64,000 bases of DNA from Chrysogorgia sp. JL179-B06 (taxonomy: Eukaryota; Cnidaria; Anthozoa; Scleralcyonacea; Chrysogorgiidae), in contig JAYKKM010000178.1 in NCBI GenBank assembly GCA_035772405.1, positions 124,001-188,000 of the forward strand. Direction: 5' to 3'. Shown one piece after another: positions 31,215 through 42,915 of this stretch (position 1 is the first letter of the stretch; each line of letters opens with the position of its first letter). The notes under the pieces are model-generated. The model was given only the letters and a program-made list of their open reading frames with translations. It did not search any database and was not told where the DNA came from. A program made the translations under genes and the position numbers.

Positions 31215-32478
31215 TTATATGAATGGTTTCTTGCAAGCTGGAGATGCTAATGAATCCTCATTTTTTTCTTTTCTTAGCAGTTTTGTTTGGTAGGGTTTGT
31301 TGTTAATTTGCTGATTACATTTATTATATCTTTTTCCTCTGCCATTTTTTGATGTTGCTGGATCTATTGGAATGGAGCAGGCTTTCAAAATATGGGTGTA
31401 ATTTTGCTTGACTGGTTTTGTATTAATTATTAAGTTTTTTTGTTGAGCCATTGCCAGGATGTTTTTTTAATAATGAATGGTTGTTTGCATTTGAAGTTCT
31501 TATGGTCTCGTGACATTTTCAAAAAGCAAAATGTGCATGGATGATGCACTTTTTGCTTGAGGATGTTTTCCAACATGTTCGGCAATTCCACTGTTCCCAT
31601 CCTTCCTTGAACTTTATATCTGACATAAATATTTCACACCAAAAATGATGGTTTCTATGATAAATAATGGCTGCCAAGTCAAATTTATTCTTCCCAAGAT
31701 TAAGCCGAAGTCCTGATGAAAATGTTGGTTGAATTGGTCTGGTCTCATCTTTATCCAATTCAACAGCAATAATAAAAGGGTTGTTTGTAATCTGTGATGT
31801 GTACAGAAGGTTACCACCACATATGTTAGTGTCAGTTGAACTTTTTTGTATGCAAATATTTCTTTGTCGACTAGGCATATCTTTCTGTGCCAATAGTTTT
31901 TCTGTGATTCTTATAGGATCATAACTGGAATCAGATATGTCTGTCATACCAATGTTGCTATTGTGTATGAAAAAAGTACTGTTGGTAGTGACTCTATTAG
32001 AAATATGGTGTGAGTTCTTGTTACATTTAATATCCACAGATTCTTTCATGAATAGGGCATCTCTCTCTTGCTCTGACATGTTTTTAAAAAGGGCTTAAAA
32101 GATTTGGGAAATCACTGCCATCTGTCCAAGTGGAAAATTATCTTGACCATTTTTGGTTTGATTACGTAGATAGTTTGGAACTATTGGTACAATTTTATTA
32201 CAGTGAAATTTACCTTGTTCTCGCATAATAATGAGGATTCAAGAATGGCATCCATTGCTGGAGTTGTTTCTTGGAAGCTGGTAGTGGAAGGAGTTATTTG
32301 GCGAGTGAATGGATGAAAAATAACCAGAAAGGTGTCTGTGTGACATGAATTTAGCACCTGGCCTGAACCATAAGTGTATGATTGAAAGGATTCTAATGGA
32401 CCAACAGTCTTGCCAGGCACTTTTTGTTTGCAAGGATTTAACTTGCAAATCACATACAACTTCCCACAATCTTGGCAT
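31215..32478 (-). pseudogene. Ubiquitin-hydrolase-like cysteine peptidase
   Basis: It follows the YqaJ nuclease on the minus strand, probably as the C-terminal half of the same protein. First comes a zinc-ribbon-like CQDCGKLYVICKLNPC, then a Cys-box motif LNSCHTDTFL (32459-32181), and about 140 residues later a His-box motif NKFDLAAIIYHRNHHFWCEIF (split here for length; 32079-31519). A Lys-rich tail runs to 31215. A Cys nucleophile box followed by an H-box with aromatic residues is the ubiquitin-hydrolase layout; the assignment comes from motif shape, not a search. Frame breaks occur near 32180 and 31515. Confidence 0.5.
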
Positions 32479-32547
32479 TTTCGCTTAGGGACCGGATTTG
32501 TTTTTTCCAGAATAGATTGAAGTCAGCATGTGCACTTGCATTTTCCT

Positions 32548-33576
32548 TTATACATGTACACGAGGGAAGTTTTTTAACAGATGTGACTTGTGACTTATTT
32601 CTTTTGCTGTTTTCTTTAGTAAATCCAGTTCAGTGTTCCATTTTGTTAATATTTTGCCACGTACATCATTCCAAAAGTCTTTCAACTGAATCAAAAGTTC
32701 CTTTATAAAATCATCGTTTCTCTTAATTAAATATACCAAAGTCTTTTTAGGTGTCCAACAAACAAAGTGGCATTTAATGGTATTTGTCACATACATTTCT
32801 AATTGACATTGACGTATATAGAATACTGGAACTTTTCTATACGGGAAAGGATTTCCCCCCATATAGGGACACTTAATTTCAAAGACTGTGTCACCATCAA
32901 CCAACCCATCAGGTGAAACGCCAAGCCAAGAAAATCCATGCTGATCTGTTTTTACCCAAAGTCCAGTTTTTTTAATTCCTTGCATGACATGCCTTGAATA
33001 TATGTCGCCACTGCATGATCCTCACACATTGATCCCCATCGCATGGCATCATTTCTTATGTTGCTAACATAGGTATCATTCACCATACCGGCCCTGACCT
33101 CTTTCGAATAATCATGCATGGCTTGTATTCCTCTCTATCCTATAATTAATTAATAGTTGTTTGTTAGGATTTGAATGAGAGCAGTTCAATTAATATCAGA
33201 TAGTTTGCATTTGTTTAAATTACTCTTATATACATGTATTTTACTCTTATGGTATATTGGTACAGCAACAAAAGTATCTATTAGTTCTTAAAAATTTAAC
33301 AAACAATTAAATGTGATAAATATTTATGCCAACCTAATGCACAGCAGCTCTGCTCCCATTAATTTTTCCTTTTCGTGCCTCGATCCAAGCTTCAGAACCT
33401 TGTTTGTATGACTTTTCTGCCTGGTTGTCATTTTTCCCATTGCTACATGTTTCTGTCATTTTTGGATGACATTGTAATGGAACTTCTGTTAAACGTAGGA
33501 TTTGTATGGTCAAAGGGTCTTTGGATGTACTATATAGGTTTCCTGGTTTAAGGAGAGAAGTTGTCATTAAATTCAT
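32548..33576 (-). pseudogene. YqaJ-like (lambda exonuclease fold) nuclease
   Basis: Three exon-like blocks on the minus strand. The first (33576-33334) has QGSEAWIEARKGKINGSRAA, the N-terminal YqaJ signature. The second (about 33130-32990) has MRWGSMCEDHAV. The third (32985-32548) has the catalytic segment: GVSPDGLV (Asp) and VFEIKCPY (Glu-x-Lys), then YIRQCQLEMYV. This is the PD-(D/E)XK exonuclease core used in recombination by phages and large DNA elements. All catalytic residues are kept. A frameshift near 32990 and an intron-like gap at 33330-33130 separate the parts. The neighbours are zinc knuckles upstream and a peptidase downstream. Confidence 0.8.
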
Positions 33577-33726
33577 TGTACATGTAGTACTGTAAGTGTT
33601 AACAAGATTAAGATAGCGGTTTGGATTATAATGATCAAGAATTAGTGTGGATTATATAGTTAGTAGTCTAAAACCAATCCAGATTTCCCAATCAGAATTA
33701 TAATTCACAGTGAGATGGCTTTTGTA

Positions 33727-34101
33727 CTATGCAGATAGTATGTTGTGCAAATACATGTACATACTGTATACTGGTACCTTAATCTTACTTGATGTACATT
33801 TAGTTTTTCCTATGTTTTCAATATTCATTCTGTTGGTAAATGTACAATCTTTTTTCAAATGACCATGCTGACCACATGTGTAACACTGTTGCTTTGCAAG
33901 CCAGTCTGGGTCATGTGGGACTTGTTTGTTGCATTGAATTGCCCAATGTCCTAGCATACCACACTTGAAACATATATCATTTGGTTGTACTTTTTTGAAA
34001 CTCTCTTGTAATTTAATTGGTTTGGTTTCAATAGTGTGTAACATTTTGCGTATTGCACTGTTTTCTCCTTCACTTCTAGGATTTAACTTGTCAATAGCCA
34101 A
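33727..34101 (-). CDS. Tandem CCHC zinc-knuckle segment
   Basis: A 124-residue minus-strand reading contains two CCHC knuckles, CFKCGMLGHWAIQC and CYTCGQHGHLKKDC, 20 residues apart. Such knuckles bind single-stranded nucleic acid. The segment starts right at the edge of the palindromic insertion and ends at a possible donor (GTACCA, near 33780), so it is probably an exon between the transposase and the YqaJ nuclease of the giant element. Confidence 0.65.
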   Translation of the reverse strand: MAIDKLNPRSEGENSAIRKMLHTIETKPIKLQESFKKVQPNDICFKCGMLGHWAIQCNKQVPHDPDWLAKQQCYTCGQHGHLKKDCTFTNRMNIENIGKTKCTSSKIKVPVYSMYMYLHNILSA

Positions 34102-34413
34102 GAATGGTCGAGTTGCCAGATCGGCGACCTTGTTGTCATGAGAAGTGTATTGTTTTTTTATAGTTTTGTACTTACATGGGTCTAAAGAAAAAAATTAGCT
34201 TGGTTGCCAGAGTGGCAACTTTGGGGAACTCCGCTAATTTGCATAAATCCAAGATAGGCTAATTTGCCTAAATCCAAGATGGCCGCCGTGGAAGGGGGTG
34301 GAATATAACTTTCTGACCAAACAATTTAGAATCTCGTGACACACCTTTCGGGTACGATTTTGACCTGAAGAATCGATTTCTGTGGTAAATTTTGTGATTT
34401 GGGGTCAAATTCC

Positions 34414-34438
34414 AGGTCAAAGGTCAAGTTCAAGGTCA
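34414..34438 (+). promoter_or_regulatory. Perfect DR1 nuclear-receptor-type site, left arm
   Basis: AGGTCAAAGGTCA (34414-34426) is a perfect direct repeat with 1-bp spacing; a third AGGTCA follows at 34433. More AGGTCA or GGGTCA half-sites occur up to 34770. It lies in the 3' non-coding part of the FEN1-like element. Binding is not shown. Confidence 0.5.
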
Positions 34439-34959
34439 TTTTCGGCCAAAAATAGTAAAAATGGCATAATCCATGGACCTAATGAATCGATTTTAATGAT
34501 TTTGTTGTCTATCTTATAGTTTTCGACAGTCGTCGATCGATTACTAAACTTTTCAGCGATTGAGGATCAAATTCATACTCCCTAAGTCAAGGTCAAGATC
34601 ATTTGGACCCACAAAGTCCGCCCAAAACCTTGAAAATGTCATATTTCCGCCTACAATGAACCTATTTTGATGATGTTTGTGTCTATTTCATAGTTTTACA
34701 TGATGATGAGTCGATTTAACGATGATTCATTAACGATCGTTCAAGGTCATATACTAGGGGTCAAAGTGAAGGTCAACTGAAGCCTACTTAATGTAATCAA
34801 AACTAAAAATTTCACTAATTGACAAACGGTTATTATTACCTCTCATCTCATCAGTACGTATACAACATATCCATGACACCAGAAAAGGTTGACTAGAATA
34901 AAACTAATAGAACAGAGCTAGCTACTATTACATATAATTAACGAGTTATGCGTTGCTCA

Positions 34960-36900
34960 TTCCCATTCTTCGTCAATGCCTAATGCACGAAGTTCAGCTT
35001 CCTCATCTCCTTCTTCCACATATGCTTCTTCCCTCTCGTCTTCCACCTCATCATCGTTTTCCTATTCTCTCTTGAACGGGTTGAAGCATTTGTCACTACA
35101 ATCACACAGTGCGTGATATATTTCCATGGTGACAGCTTCAACCTCCAGTGTCGCACGCTTTTCCCTCCGCCTTGCAGCCGCACCGCACTACATCCATGAG
35201 ATCCGTGGGTCCTAGGGGCTGATCGGCGGTTGCCGGTACTGGTATGCCATCTTTGATTTCCGACCCATACTTTGTGATGTCAAGTTCAGGTGGAGCCTGC
35301 TGGTCAGCTGATTTAGTGAGTATGGTCTGCAGATGGGCGTGCATGATGTGCAGGAAGAGATTCTGCTCAGTTGGTGGCAGCTCCATGATCTTCAGCAACT
35401 TTCCAGACTTTCTTCTGTACATACGGTACCTCGCCTCACTCATCGTGGTCCCATGCTGCTGACCATAGACAGCGCAGAAGAACGCCTGTCCTGCTTCCAT
35501 GAGTTGTGCATGGGTGGCATCAAGCTTGCCGAAGGCTAAGTCCAGGCCAAGCCAGGGAAGTCTCCAGCTCTTAGGGTCTTCAGACATGACACTTTCCCTT
35601 TGCCATATAGATATGATGTAGTATCTGAGCCAGTAAGATAGTGCATTCCTAGGATCTGCTGGCACTTGGGGCCGAGTTGGGTACAGGTGGCATTGATGTC
35701 CCAAATTGCTCCATCCCACCGCTCCATCTGCACTATGGTCTGAATCTTGTATCGGTACATCCAGTACACGAGTAGCACAAACACATCGGTGTCATATGAG
35801 AGGATGCGGATTACTTGCGTTTTGGACTCAGCAGCCATGAAGAGGTGCGAGATCATTGTTATGTCTGCTTCGTCATGCATGAACACACCGTCGCTACGAC
35901 TTTCCAACCGATGTTGTAGGTACTAAGTACTTTTGACAGTTGCAACTTGTTGTGCTTATTCCTCATGATGGCATCTCTTCTGGGCAGCGGGGTGTTGATG
36001 GTAAGGTTGTAGTCAATGGAGCCGAGGCCAACACGTCGTAAACGCTCATGGTCCTTCGCAGAAACGTCGTAGTATTTGTCGAAGACTAAGATCTTCTCGC
36101 CAGGGAGAGATGATAATCTTGTCTTGATGGACTCGACTATCAGCAACGCATCTCCTCTGAACGGCCACATGATGCGGTAGAGGAGTTGGCTCACATCGAC
36201 AATGGTTACATCAGGTGGCAGGGATCGTAGTGTCTGCACGCAGAGTTTGTGAGCCAGCGGTGCCTTGTTACCTTTCCTCAAGCAGCCAAACTCGTCGATG
36301 AGCGAAGGAGGTACTGGACACAACTCGTACTGGAAGATGGGCGCTAGTTCCATCTGTGTTTGCTGTCCGACGGTCAACAGCCTGAGGAAGATAGTCTCCA
36401 GGTCGAAGATCGTCTTGTCCCCAACTTTTACAGTCTTCTTCATGTGCTCCATGGTCTTGATGGCGTTTGAGATGGTTGCATGGAATCGAGTAGGGAGGGA
36501 TGCCCGAAACTCTGTAGCCATTCTCTTGCCTATGTCGACTGATTCTGCAACATTCACCTCGGATTCAGGGGGAGCAAATCCACCGTTGGCGATGTTATAG
36601 AGGTGTAGCGACTGATTCTCCAATAGGTGAGACATTTTGGACAGAATCGAGCGAGATTCTACGTCGGTCATCTGCATCCATTTCCCTCCCTCTTATTCCA
36701 CTCCTCCTTGTGACGTGGTCCACTGCTTGTGTCACTTGCTCCAGCTTGGCCTTTGTTCTCCTTGAATGGGGCATCAGGATAGATGTGGTTCATGGTGTTT
36801 GAGATGTAGGCAGTGACGGGGAAAGAATCGATGCATTCCGCTACCATCTCTGGAGAAAGGGTTACCCTTTAGGCCTCCCTTACCGATTCGAATGGCTGTT
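34960..36900 (-). pseudogene. FEN1/PIN-like element gene, copy B
   Basis: From near 36860 down: ECIDSFPVTAYISNTMNHI, a frameshift, then a 272-residue reading (36677-35859) with LSSLPGEKILVFDKYYDVS and NTPLPRRDAIM. Next (35907-35536) come the acidic motif HDEADITMISHL, a SYDTDVFVLLVYW strand, and GSDTTSYLYGKGK (the GCDT-S-F-GKGK signature, Cys replaced by Ser). The last part (35719-35138) ends in a Cys-rich tail (CGCKAEGKACDTG), broken by stops. A final acidic exon follows to 34980. Order and motifs equal copy A at 1.7-4.8 kb. Its role in the element's life is unknown. Confidence 0.75.
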
Positions 36901-36904
36901 TGTT

Positions 36905-37253
36905 CACCAAACTGGTCAGAACTGACACCGTTCCAGCAAATGTACATAAGGAAGTCTGGAAAACTGCTGAAGATCATGTCGCTACCACCAACTGAGCCAG
37001 AGTCTCTTCCTGCACATCTTACACGCCCATCTGCAGACCATACTCACTAAGTCAGCTGACCAGCAGGCTCCACCTGAACTTGACATCACAAAGTATGGGT
37101 GGGAAATCAAAGATGGCATACCAGTACCAGCAACCGCCGATCAGCCCCCAGGACCCACGGATCTCATGAATGAAGTGCGGTGCGGCTGCAACGGGAAGGG
37201 AAAAGCGTGTGGCACTGGAAGTTGCAGCTGTCACCATGGAAAGATATCATGCA
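36905..37253 (+). pseudogene. FEN1-like gene copy C, penultimate exon
   Basis: This mirrors the 3' part of copy B on the opposite strand: QQMYIRKSGKLLKIMSLPPT, then CGCNGKGKACGTG and CSCHHGKISC. It is truncated at its 5' side where it meets the 5' part of copy B near 36900. A Polinton inserted just after it, in or at the edge of the following intron. The final exon is at 50.49 kb on the far side. Confidence 0.7.
37248..37253 (+). repeat. Target site duplication CATGCA (left)
   Basis: CATGCA directly before the left terminal repeat equals CATGCA at 50468-50473 directly after the right repeat. A 6-bp duplication is the Polinton hallmark. Confidence 0.95.
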
Positions 37254-38722
37254 AGTAGGTATGCTGCAGGCATAGACCACTTAGTCAGCATTTTTTAATT
37301 TATTCATGCAGAGCTCTGACCCCTATATTTTAGTTTCCAGGGAACCCAGTTGAACCTGTGCGCGCGCATGTTCACCGGAAGAAAATGTCATAAGCGGAAT
37401 TTCTTTTTCATTGGTTCAAGTGAACATGTTTCATGTGGATAGGAAAACCGTAACAAGTGGAATCTTGTTAGACATTAGTTAAAACGACGGGTTTGCTTAT
37501 GAAACGGAAGATAATTAACTATAGCATTCCTTCAAAATTTCTTTAACGATGTCTTTTAACTTGTCCATGGATGATGGTGTGATTTAAGGGAAACGTTTGA
37601 AATGTTACTCTAAAAAGATCGTATCCAACATTTGTATATTGGTACATTCATGAACGTACAATAGCCGACGGGGCTTGAGTTGTTAAAGTATACATAGACT
37701 AGAAAATATTGTTTTGTACGGATAATAGAGAAAGTCTTCAAAGTTAGCCTCTTACAATGTTTTAACGTTTTCAAGTTTAACGTTGAAATAAAGAACACGT
37801 TTGATGTGATATTTATTTTGCTACGCAATAATAAAGAGTAAACTAATCTTAAGTCACAGTAAAATGACGAAGTGTGAAACGTATAATGTTGTCAGTGAAA
37901 TAAATCAATTAACTCATTCTGGTGACTTTTGAAATGGGATGTTAAAGGCAGTACGACTGTTTGGTGTCCATCGAAGGAAGATCTGGTTGTGTATTGACCG
38001 AAGCAGAGATAAAATAATAAAAGAAACGTAAGATTTCGTGTTTATTACAAACTAGTAGAATAGAATACTGTCTTAACGTATCTCCCTTTACGAAATGACT
38101 TCAGTGAGATGAAGTATTATCAAGACGAACTCTGGCCTTAGTTTCTAATCGTCTGGTGTTATTTTCTCCTGGTTGTTTGTGAGAAGATCAATTGTAAATT
38201 GCATTGATAATCAACGAGAGATTTAAAATGTTTTCTACTGACATTTGTGAATGTAGTGGAAAACGTGTGTTGGTAGAAAATTATAAATGTTCACAACATT
38301 AAATGTATTGGTCGAGTTTTATTAGACAAAAGGATTATTATGTTTTGGGTGACATTACATCTAGAGACAAAGGTATCCATACATTAAACTTTGCCCTTTT
38401 CTTTTCGTGTTGATTGGTTGCGGAGGAAATAGGTATTGACCCAAACCATAATAGCTAAGGGATGATCAAAACGATTATTAAATATTCACATAGTCATAGC
38501 GTAATAAAAAACCTCATAATAAAAATACCTCGTAATAAAAATACCTCGTAATAAAAACAAAGTGTGAAACGTAATTGTGTCGATGAAAACCGACTAACTA
38601 GTTTTCCCCCTTCAATTTACCCTTCGCTTTCAGCAACGTTTAATTCAATAAACATTCGACTTGTCTTGTGTAAATGGTAAGTGTTTTCGTCGTTCACATC
38701 GTTGGGACAATTGTAAATAATC
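37254..38722 (+). repeat. Polinton left terminal inverted repeat
   Basis: 1469 bp from AGTAGGTATGC to GTAAATAATC, matched by 49014-50467 in reverse with only a few substitutions. One internal 16-17-bp unit (ATACCTCGTAATAAAA) is present once more here than in the right repeat, which accounts for the length difference. Confidence 0.95.
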
Positions 38723-39070
38723 AGTAGGTATGGTATCCTTATAGAACACTTTTTCAAGTGGCTCTAGATTTTAGTTACCATGTTGGCCGTGTGTCCCTGT
38801 GCGCGCGCATGTTAACTGGAAAAGACGTCATGAAGTATCGATTTGTTTTTATTGGTTGGAAACGAGTTATTAAACAGGTTTTTATGCAAACAGGAAAAAC
38901 GTAAACGAAATCTGTATTAGAAAAGTGCGCGCGTATTCACAGGAAATTGTAAAATATGAATGATTATTGGTTGAAAACAAAAATGTTGGACGTGTATCGC
39001 CTTCCGTCTATACGTTACTCCATTATCACTTGGCTTACTTGCTTTAGGAGACGTGTTTTGAAACTGAGCG
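38723..39070. other. Spacer before the first Polinton ORF
   Basis: It includes GTGCGCGCGCATGTTAACTGG and a related GTGCGCGCGTATTCACAGG, similar to a GTGCGCGCGCATGTTCACCGG motif in the terminal repeats. Probably a promoter region. Confidence 0.35.
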
Positions 39071-39077
39071 AAGAATT

Positions 39078-39515
39078 ATGGCTTTCCAAAGAGATTTGTC
39101 TAAACTCTCCGTACCTACTGACATTGGAAATGAGGAAAAAATTCTGAACCGCCGTGAAAAGCTGATTGAACATCTACTATTAAAATGTTATGCCGAAGAA
39201 GTTTCAATCGTCATTTCTACTTTGGTGTTGGAAAATTGTGAAGGCTGTCGTATTAGTCATTCGTCTCAAAGACAACACGATTGCCTAATGATGGAAGACG
39301 ACCAGAAAATGTGGTTGTATTTTGACAGCGCTTTGGAAAAAGTGTCGGAGGCAAAGATCGTTGAGGCTTTCATGAACAGTTTACAAGACGTCAGGCCAAC
39401 TGTGAACGGTCTTGAACAATTGAAGTATACATGTCAAGACTGGAGAACACTGATTTGCGCGAAGAATAGAGGACTTCTTAAACGTCAGACACTTCGATCA
39501 TGTAATAATAATTAA
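39078..39515 (+). CDS. Polinton ORF, 145 residues, Cys/His motif
   Basis: An intact reading starts MAFQRDLSKLSVPTD. A central ENCEGCRISHSSQRQHDCLM motif (C-x2-C...H-x-C) suggests a metal site. It is followed by a hydrophobic/acidic segment (MWLYFDSALEKVSEAKIVEA) and a basic tail. An AATAAA signal lies about 45 bases after the stop. As I recall, small proteins with a C-x2-C...SQ-x2-H-x-C-L pattern occur in invertebrate virus-like elements, but I cannot name a function. It is the best-preserved gene of this Polinton. Confidence 0.6.
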   Translation: MAFQRDLSKLSVPTDIGNEEKILNRREKLIEHLLLKCYAEEVSIVISTLVLENCEGCRISHSSQRQHDCLMMEDDQKMWLYFDSALEKVSEAKIVEAFMNSLQDVRPTVNGLEQLKYTCQDWRTLICAKNRGLLKRQTLRSCNNN

Positions 39516-39589
39516 CATTTGCAATCATGTGATAACAATTAACAATGTTATTTGAAATAAAATTGATTGGAATTATTTGACAAGTTTTT

Positions 39590-41640
39590 GTTTTGTAGTT
39601 GACTGAACAGAGTAAAGCAATGCGAAACGTAAAAATTTGTTTTGTACCTTTATTTTACAAAATGTACATACACACTTATGCAGTACATGATAATGAAAAC
39701 ATGAATAATCTGAAACGAGACAAAAGGAAATTGGACATATAGTAAATAATTGAACTGCAGACTTGGATATGGTTTACTAGTTTGTTCTTTTACCTAAAGG
39801 CACTCAATATCCTTGTATTCAATATATCTGGAAGAGAAGATTTGAAAATTAATTGTCTAGTGTGTTATCGTTTTTATTCGTTGTGAGACGTACAGTTAAA
39901 CGCTTTGAACAGGACCAAGTGCCTATCTAAGATAAGATCAGGCTTTCTATTTTGAGAGAGAGAGAATGAGGAGAGGAGAGGGTAACATAGGCTAAAATAG
40001 AGAAATATTTAACCATAAAATTTTGTTCTTTAATACAAAAATGGCAGCATCACTGCCCCGCAAGACATGCAAGGTGGACAAATGTGTCCTTCATTCGCCG
40101 CAGACGGGTAATTAAACATCCTCGTCGCAACGTACCATAGATAATAAAAGCAAGAAAATGACTTTTTTACTTTGACTGATTCCGGACGACATGCTCGCTC
40201 ACAATATAATGTATACTCGACACCATGTGCATATACTTGACGTGTTTAAGTATATTCTTGCTTGGCGACATTGTTTTTCACAGAAAAAATTTAGCCATGG
40301 AGATCTAGTGCGATATTGTGACAGTTATAGGGGGCCGATTACACGAGGAGAGTTGGCCCGGTTAATCGAGTTGGCCTGCTTGATATGTTGTTTGAAAATT
40401 TCGATTACATGGCAACCTTGCCGGGATCCCGTGGTTGCTGCTTGTCGGGGCCAATAATCGAGTTGAAAATTTCACCTTTTCCCCATGTAATCGGCTTTTT
40501 GCCGAGTTGGCCCGGAAAACTGTTTGGCTCGTTCTGTCACGCGTAATTGTTTACTTGATTGTGTGAATAAATATAGCTGAAATGAACTCAGGTAGAGCAT
40601 CAAAACCTTGTTTGTACGTTTCGAGAGGTAGCGAAGACTTAATAAGTTAATTAGTCTTCCTGAAGACGTTTTCGCGAGTTAGAAACTAAACTAAACTAAA
40701 CTAAGTGAAGCAACATTTTCTTGGTAATTGCAAATTTTGGGTTGAAATCATCGTCGTCAACTCAAAACTCATCCCACCTCATGTAATCGCAATATGAATC
40801 TCACGCGGCTTACCGGGTTTACTCCGTTAACCGGACCAAATCGCCTCATATAATGATAAAATCGGCCCCTTAAAGACCTGTCTCTTAATCCCCTTTATAC
40901 CCCAGGGTTGGTCAGTGCCCAACTTATCCTCCTAATTATGGTTATTCAATGGTTAACCACGTATACAGGTAATGAGAATAAAGAAAATACTTACCAAAGA
41001 TAAATTGACTTGTTTTTAATACTTCTCGCAACTATAGTGTTTCATTATGTGTGCACATATGCGATCATTTCAAAGCGATGATTTGTTCAGCAGAAACATT
41101 GAGCTCGAGTTGCAGTTGATAAATATAAATGAAAAAGCTGTCCATGTATTTGCTGTATCGGTCTCAAAAAATATATACAAGTCTCATGGAGTGTTGATGA
41201 TATTTTAAGCCAAACAGCTTCCCTGTGTGGTTGCGACGAAAAACCGCGAGTTTGTTTCGAACTACTTTGTCAAATCCAGAGCACCCTTATTTTAGATGTC
41301 AATTAGAGACGGATGCCAAAGACAAGTGCGACTTCTTCCACTGGTCTAGCTGATAGCAAGACAAACGTTAAGCAGAGCAAAATTAAATATAGTAAAAGTT
41401 GCAGAAGAGACAACTTGCTATCGCCTACATAGCGTAAACATGGAACGTATCGCACCACTCTGAAGATGAAAAATAGAACAATATTGAACATATTTAATTA
41501 CTTTTTAATTACATATATTTAAATTTGTTGAGTGTGTATACTCGTACGTCAAATGTTTTGAAACCAATTTTTGTTGTCTGATTTAACGATGAATGTAGAA
41601 TGCATATATAGTTATGTATTATTTAACCTGCGCAGGACTA
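39590..41640. other. Polinton interior without a clear gene
   Basis: AT-rich DNA with a short GA run (39955-39980) and the MITE at 40330-40870. A 62-residue hydrophobic minus-strand reading (41491-41303, IVLFFIFRVVRYVPCL, LLLYLILLCLTFVLL) could be a membrane protein but has no support. Confidence 0.4.
40330..40870. mobile_element. MITE inside the Polinton (~540 bp)
   Basis: GGGGGCCGATTACACGAGGA at the left is matched by the reverse complement of CTCATATAATGATAAAATCGGCCCC at the right, continuing into the (G/T)TTGG(C/T)CCGGTTAA arms. There is no gene inside. It is the innermost insertion of the nest. Confidence 0.75.
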
Positions 41641-41663
41641 TAAAGATAAAGAGCATGATGAAA

Positions 41664-41830
41664 TATTAACCGATTTAGTTTTACACGCGAAACATTGTTT
41701 GCATTGCGTAAAGGAAAACGTTAACATGGAATTTAGATATTTCGTATATTTGTTATATTTGTTCATGCGATTTTCCTGTTTTGCATACGTGTAAGATATT
41801 GTGAAATAGTATTAGCATGAGGGGAATTAA
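41664..41830 (+). repeat. Polinton internal repeat, copy 1 of 3
   Basis: AACCGATTTAGTTTTACACG, TTGCGTAAAGGAAAACGTT and ATTTGTTCATGCGATTTTCC. The other copies are at about 43980-44070 (direct, shorter) and 48715-48865 (inverted). Confidence 0.8.
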
Positions 41831-41920
41831 TATAATCGCATAACAACTTGAACAATTAGTGGTTATACCGCTGATCTTAACATATGCACGTTGTTACATT
41901 TGGCAATAATATGTTTAGTG

Positions 41921-42300
41921 TCTCTTTCACACTTGGCATTTCTACGCATTTCCGCTCATATACTTGTTTCATTGTTGAACATGAACATGTTCTTGAACGT
42001 CTGGCGTTGTTATAGCAAGCAAGTTGGTAAGCTTACTTTTGATTTGGGTATCAATACACAACTTTGACTATATAATAGTAAGGTTTTTCTCCAACTCTAT
42101 ATTCACCTGTAGAAAATGGATTTTAAATTAGTAATTGATTACTGTCTCATGAAGAGTTGAAGTTCCTGGAGAAAATGTTCGTCACTATATAACGAAGACC
42201 AGGAGCAAGCAGCTCTCATTCAGCAACTGGATTTGTTACAGGATGACTTTTACTCCACACCACCGATGACATTACTTCTAAGTTGTTTTTCAATTTATTC
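41921..42300 (+). pseudogene. Dead copy of the small acidic Polinton gene
   Basis: It matches the gene at 44.98-45.39 kb across the 5' leader, the short leader intron (donor GTAAGC at 42027, acceptor CACCTGTAG at 42112) and the start codon (42116). The reading begins MDFKLVIDY and stops after 14 codons; a later part (DQEQAALIQQL-like) continues in other frames to about 42300. This is a clear segmental duplicate. Confidence 0.75.
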
Positions 42301-42559
42301 ATCTTTACAGTGTGTATTACGTATCCTAGGGCCGCATAGGGTCAGTGACTCAGTGGCGAGATTGATCATGTTCAAGAAACGCCATACTGAGCATGCGCTA
42401 TGTTATTCTTATCACACATGCGGAATATGGTGTGTTTGTGCATATATTTATGTGCATATATTTATGTATATATTTTTGTGCATATCATTTGAACAGTGTG
42501 TGGAAGAGAATTCCTCGTCCTTTTGGCGAAGGCCCGTTTTGGGTAGAAACCGCACGTCT

Positions 42560-42900
42560 CCTACGTCTGTAGAATAATTCGAGCCGATTGGTACGGGAGT
42601 GATCCGTCTACGGACGTTAAACGGCATCCCCCTGGATGTAAAAAGGTCGTCCCGTGGTCGCGTCATTGCGGTTGTACTCAGTAATGGTGCAGGTGCCCCC
42701 ACATTGGCGTGAAAAGTCCCAGTTGTCTCCTAGACGTTAAACAGGCGTTAAATGTTCACGTTCAACGTTCGTGTGGAACGTTCCCCTTCTCGGATAAAGG
42801 CGAAAAACCGTAGCCCCCCAGTTCCACGTAGTCATTTTCAAACAAGCTTGCCAGGCTAGCCCAGGGCTTGTGTAAAAGTGACAGGGATCTAAATTATAAG
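42560..42900. other. No gene seen
   Basis: It holds repeated GACGTTAAAC-type words (TACGGACGTTAAACGGC, AGACGTTAAACAGGCG, CGTTAAATGTTCACG) but no readable gene. Confidence 0.4.
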
Positions 42901-42915
42901 CCTTCAAGCACATGT

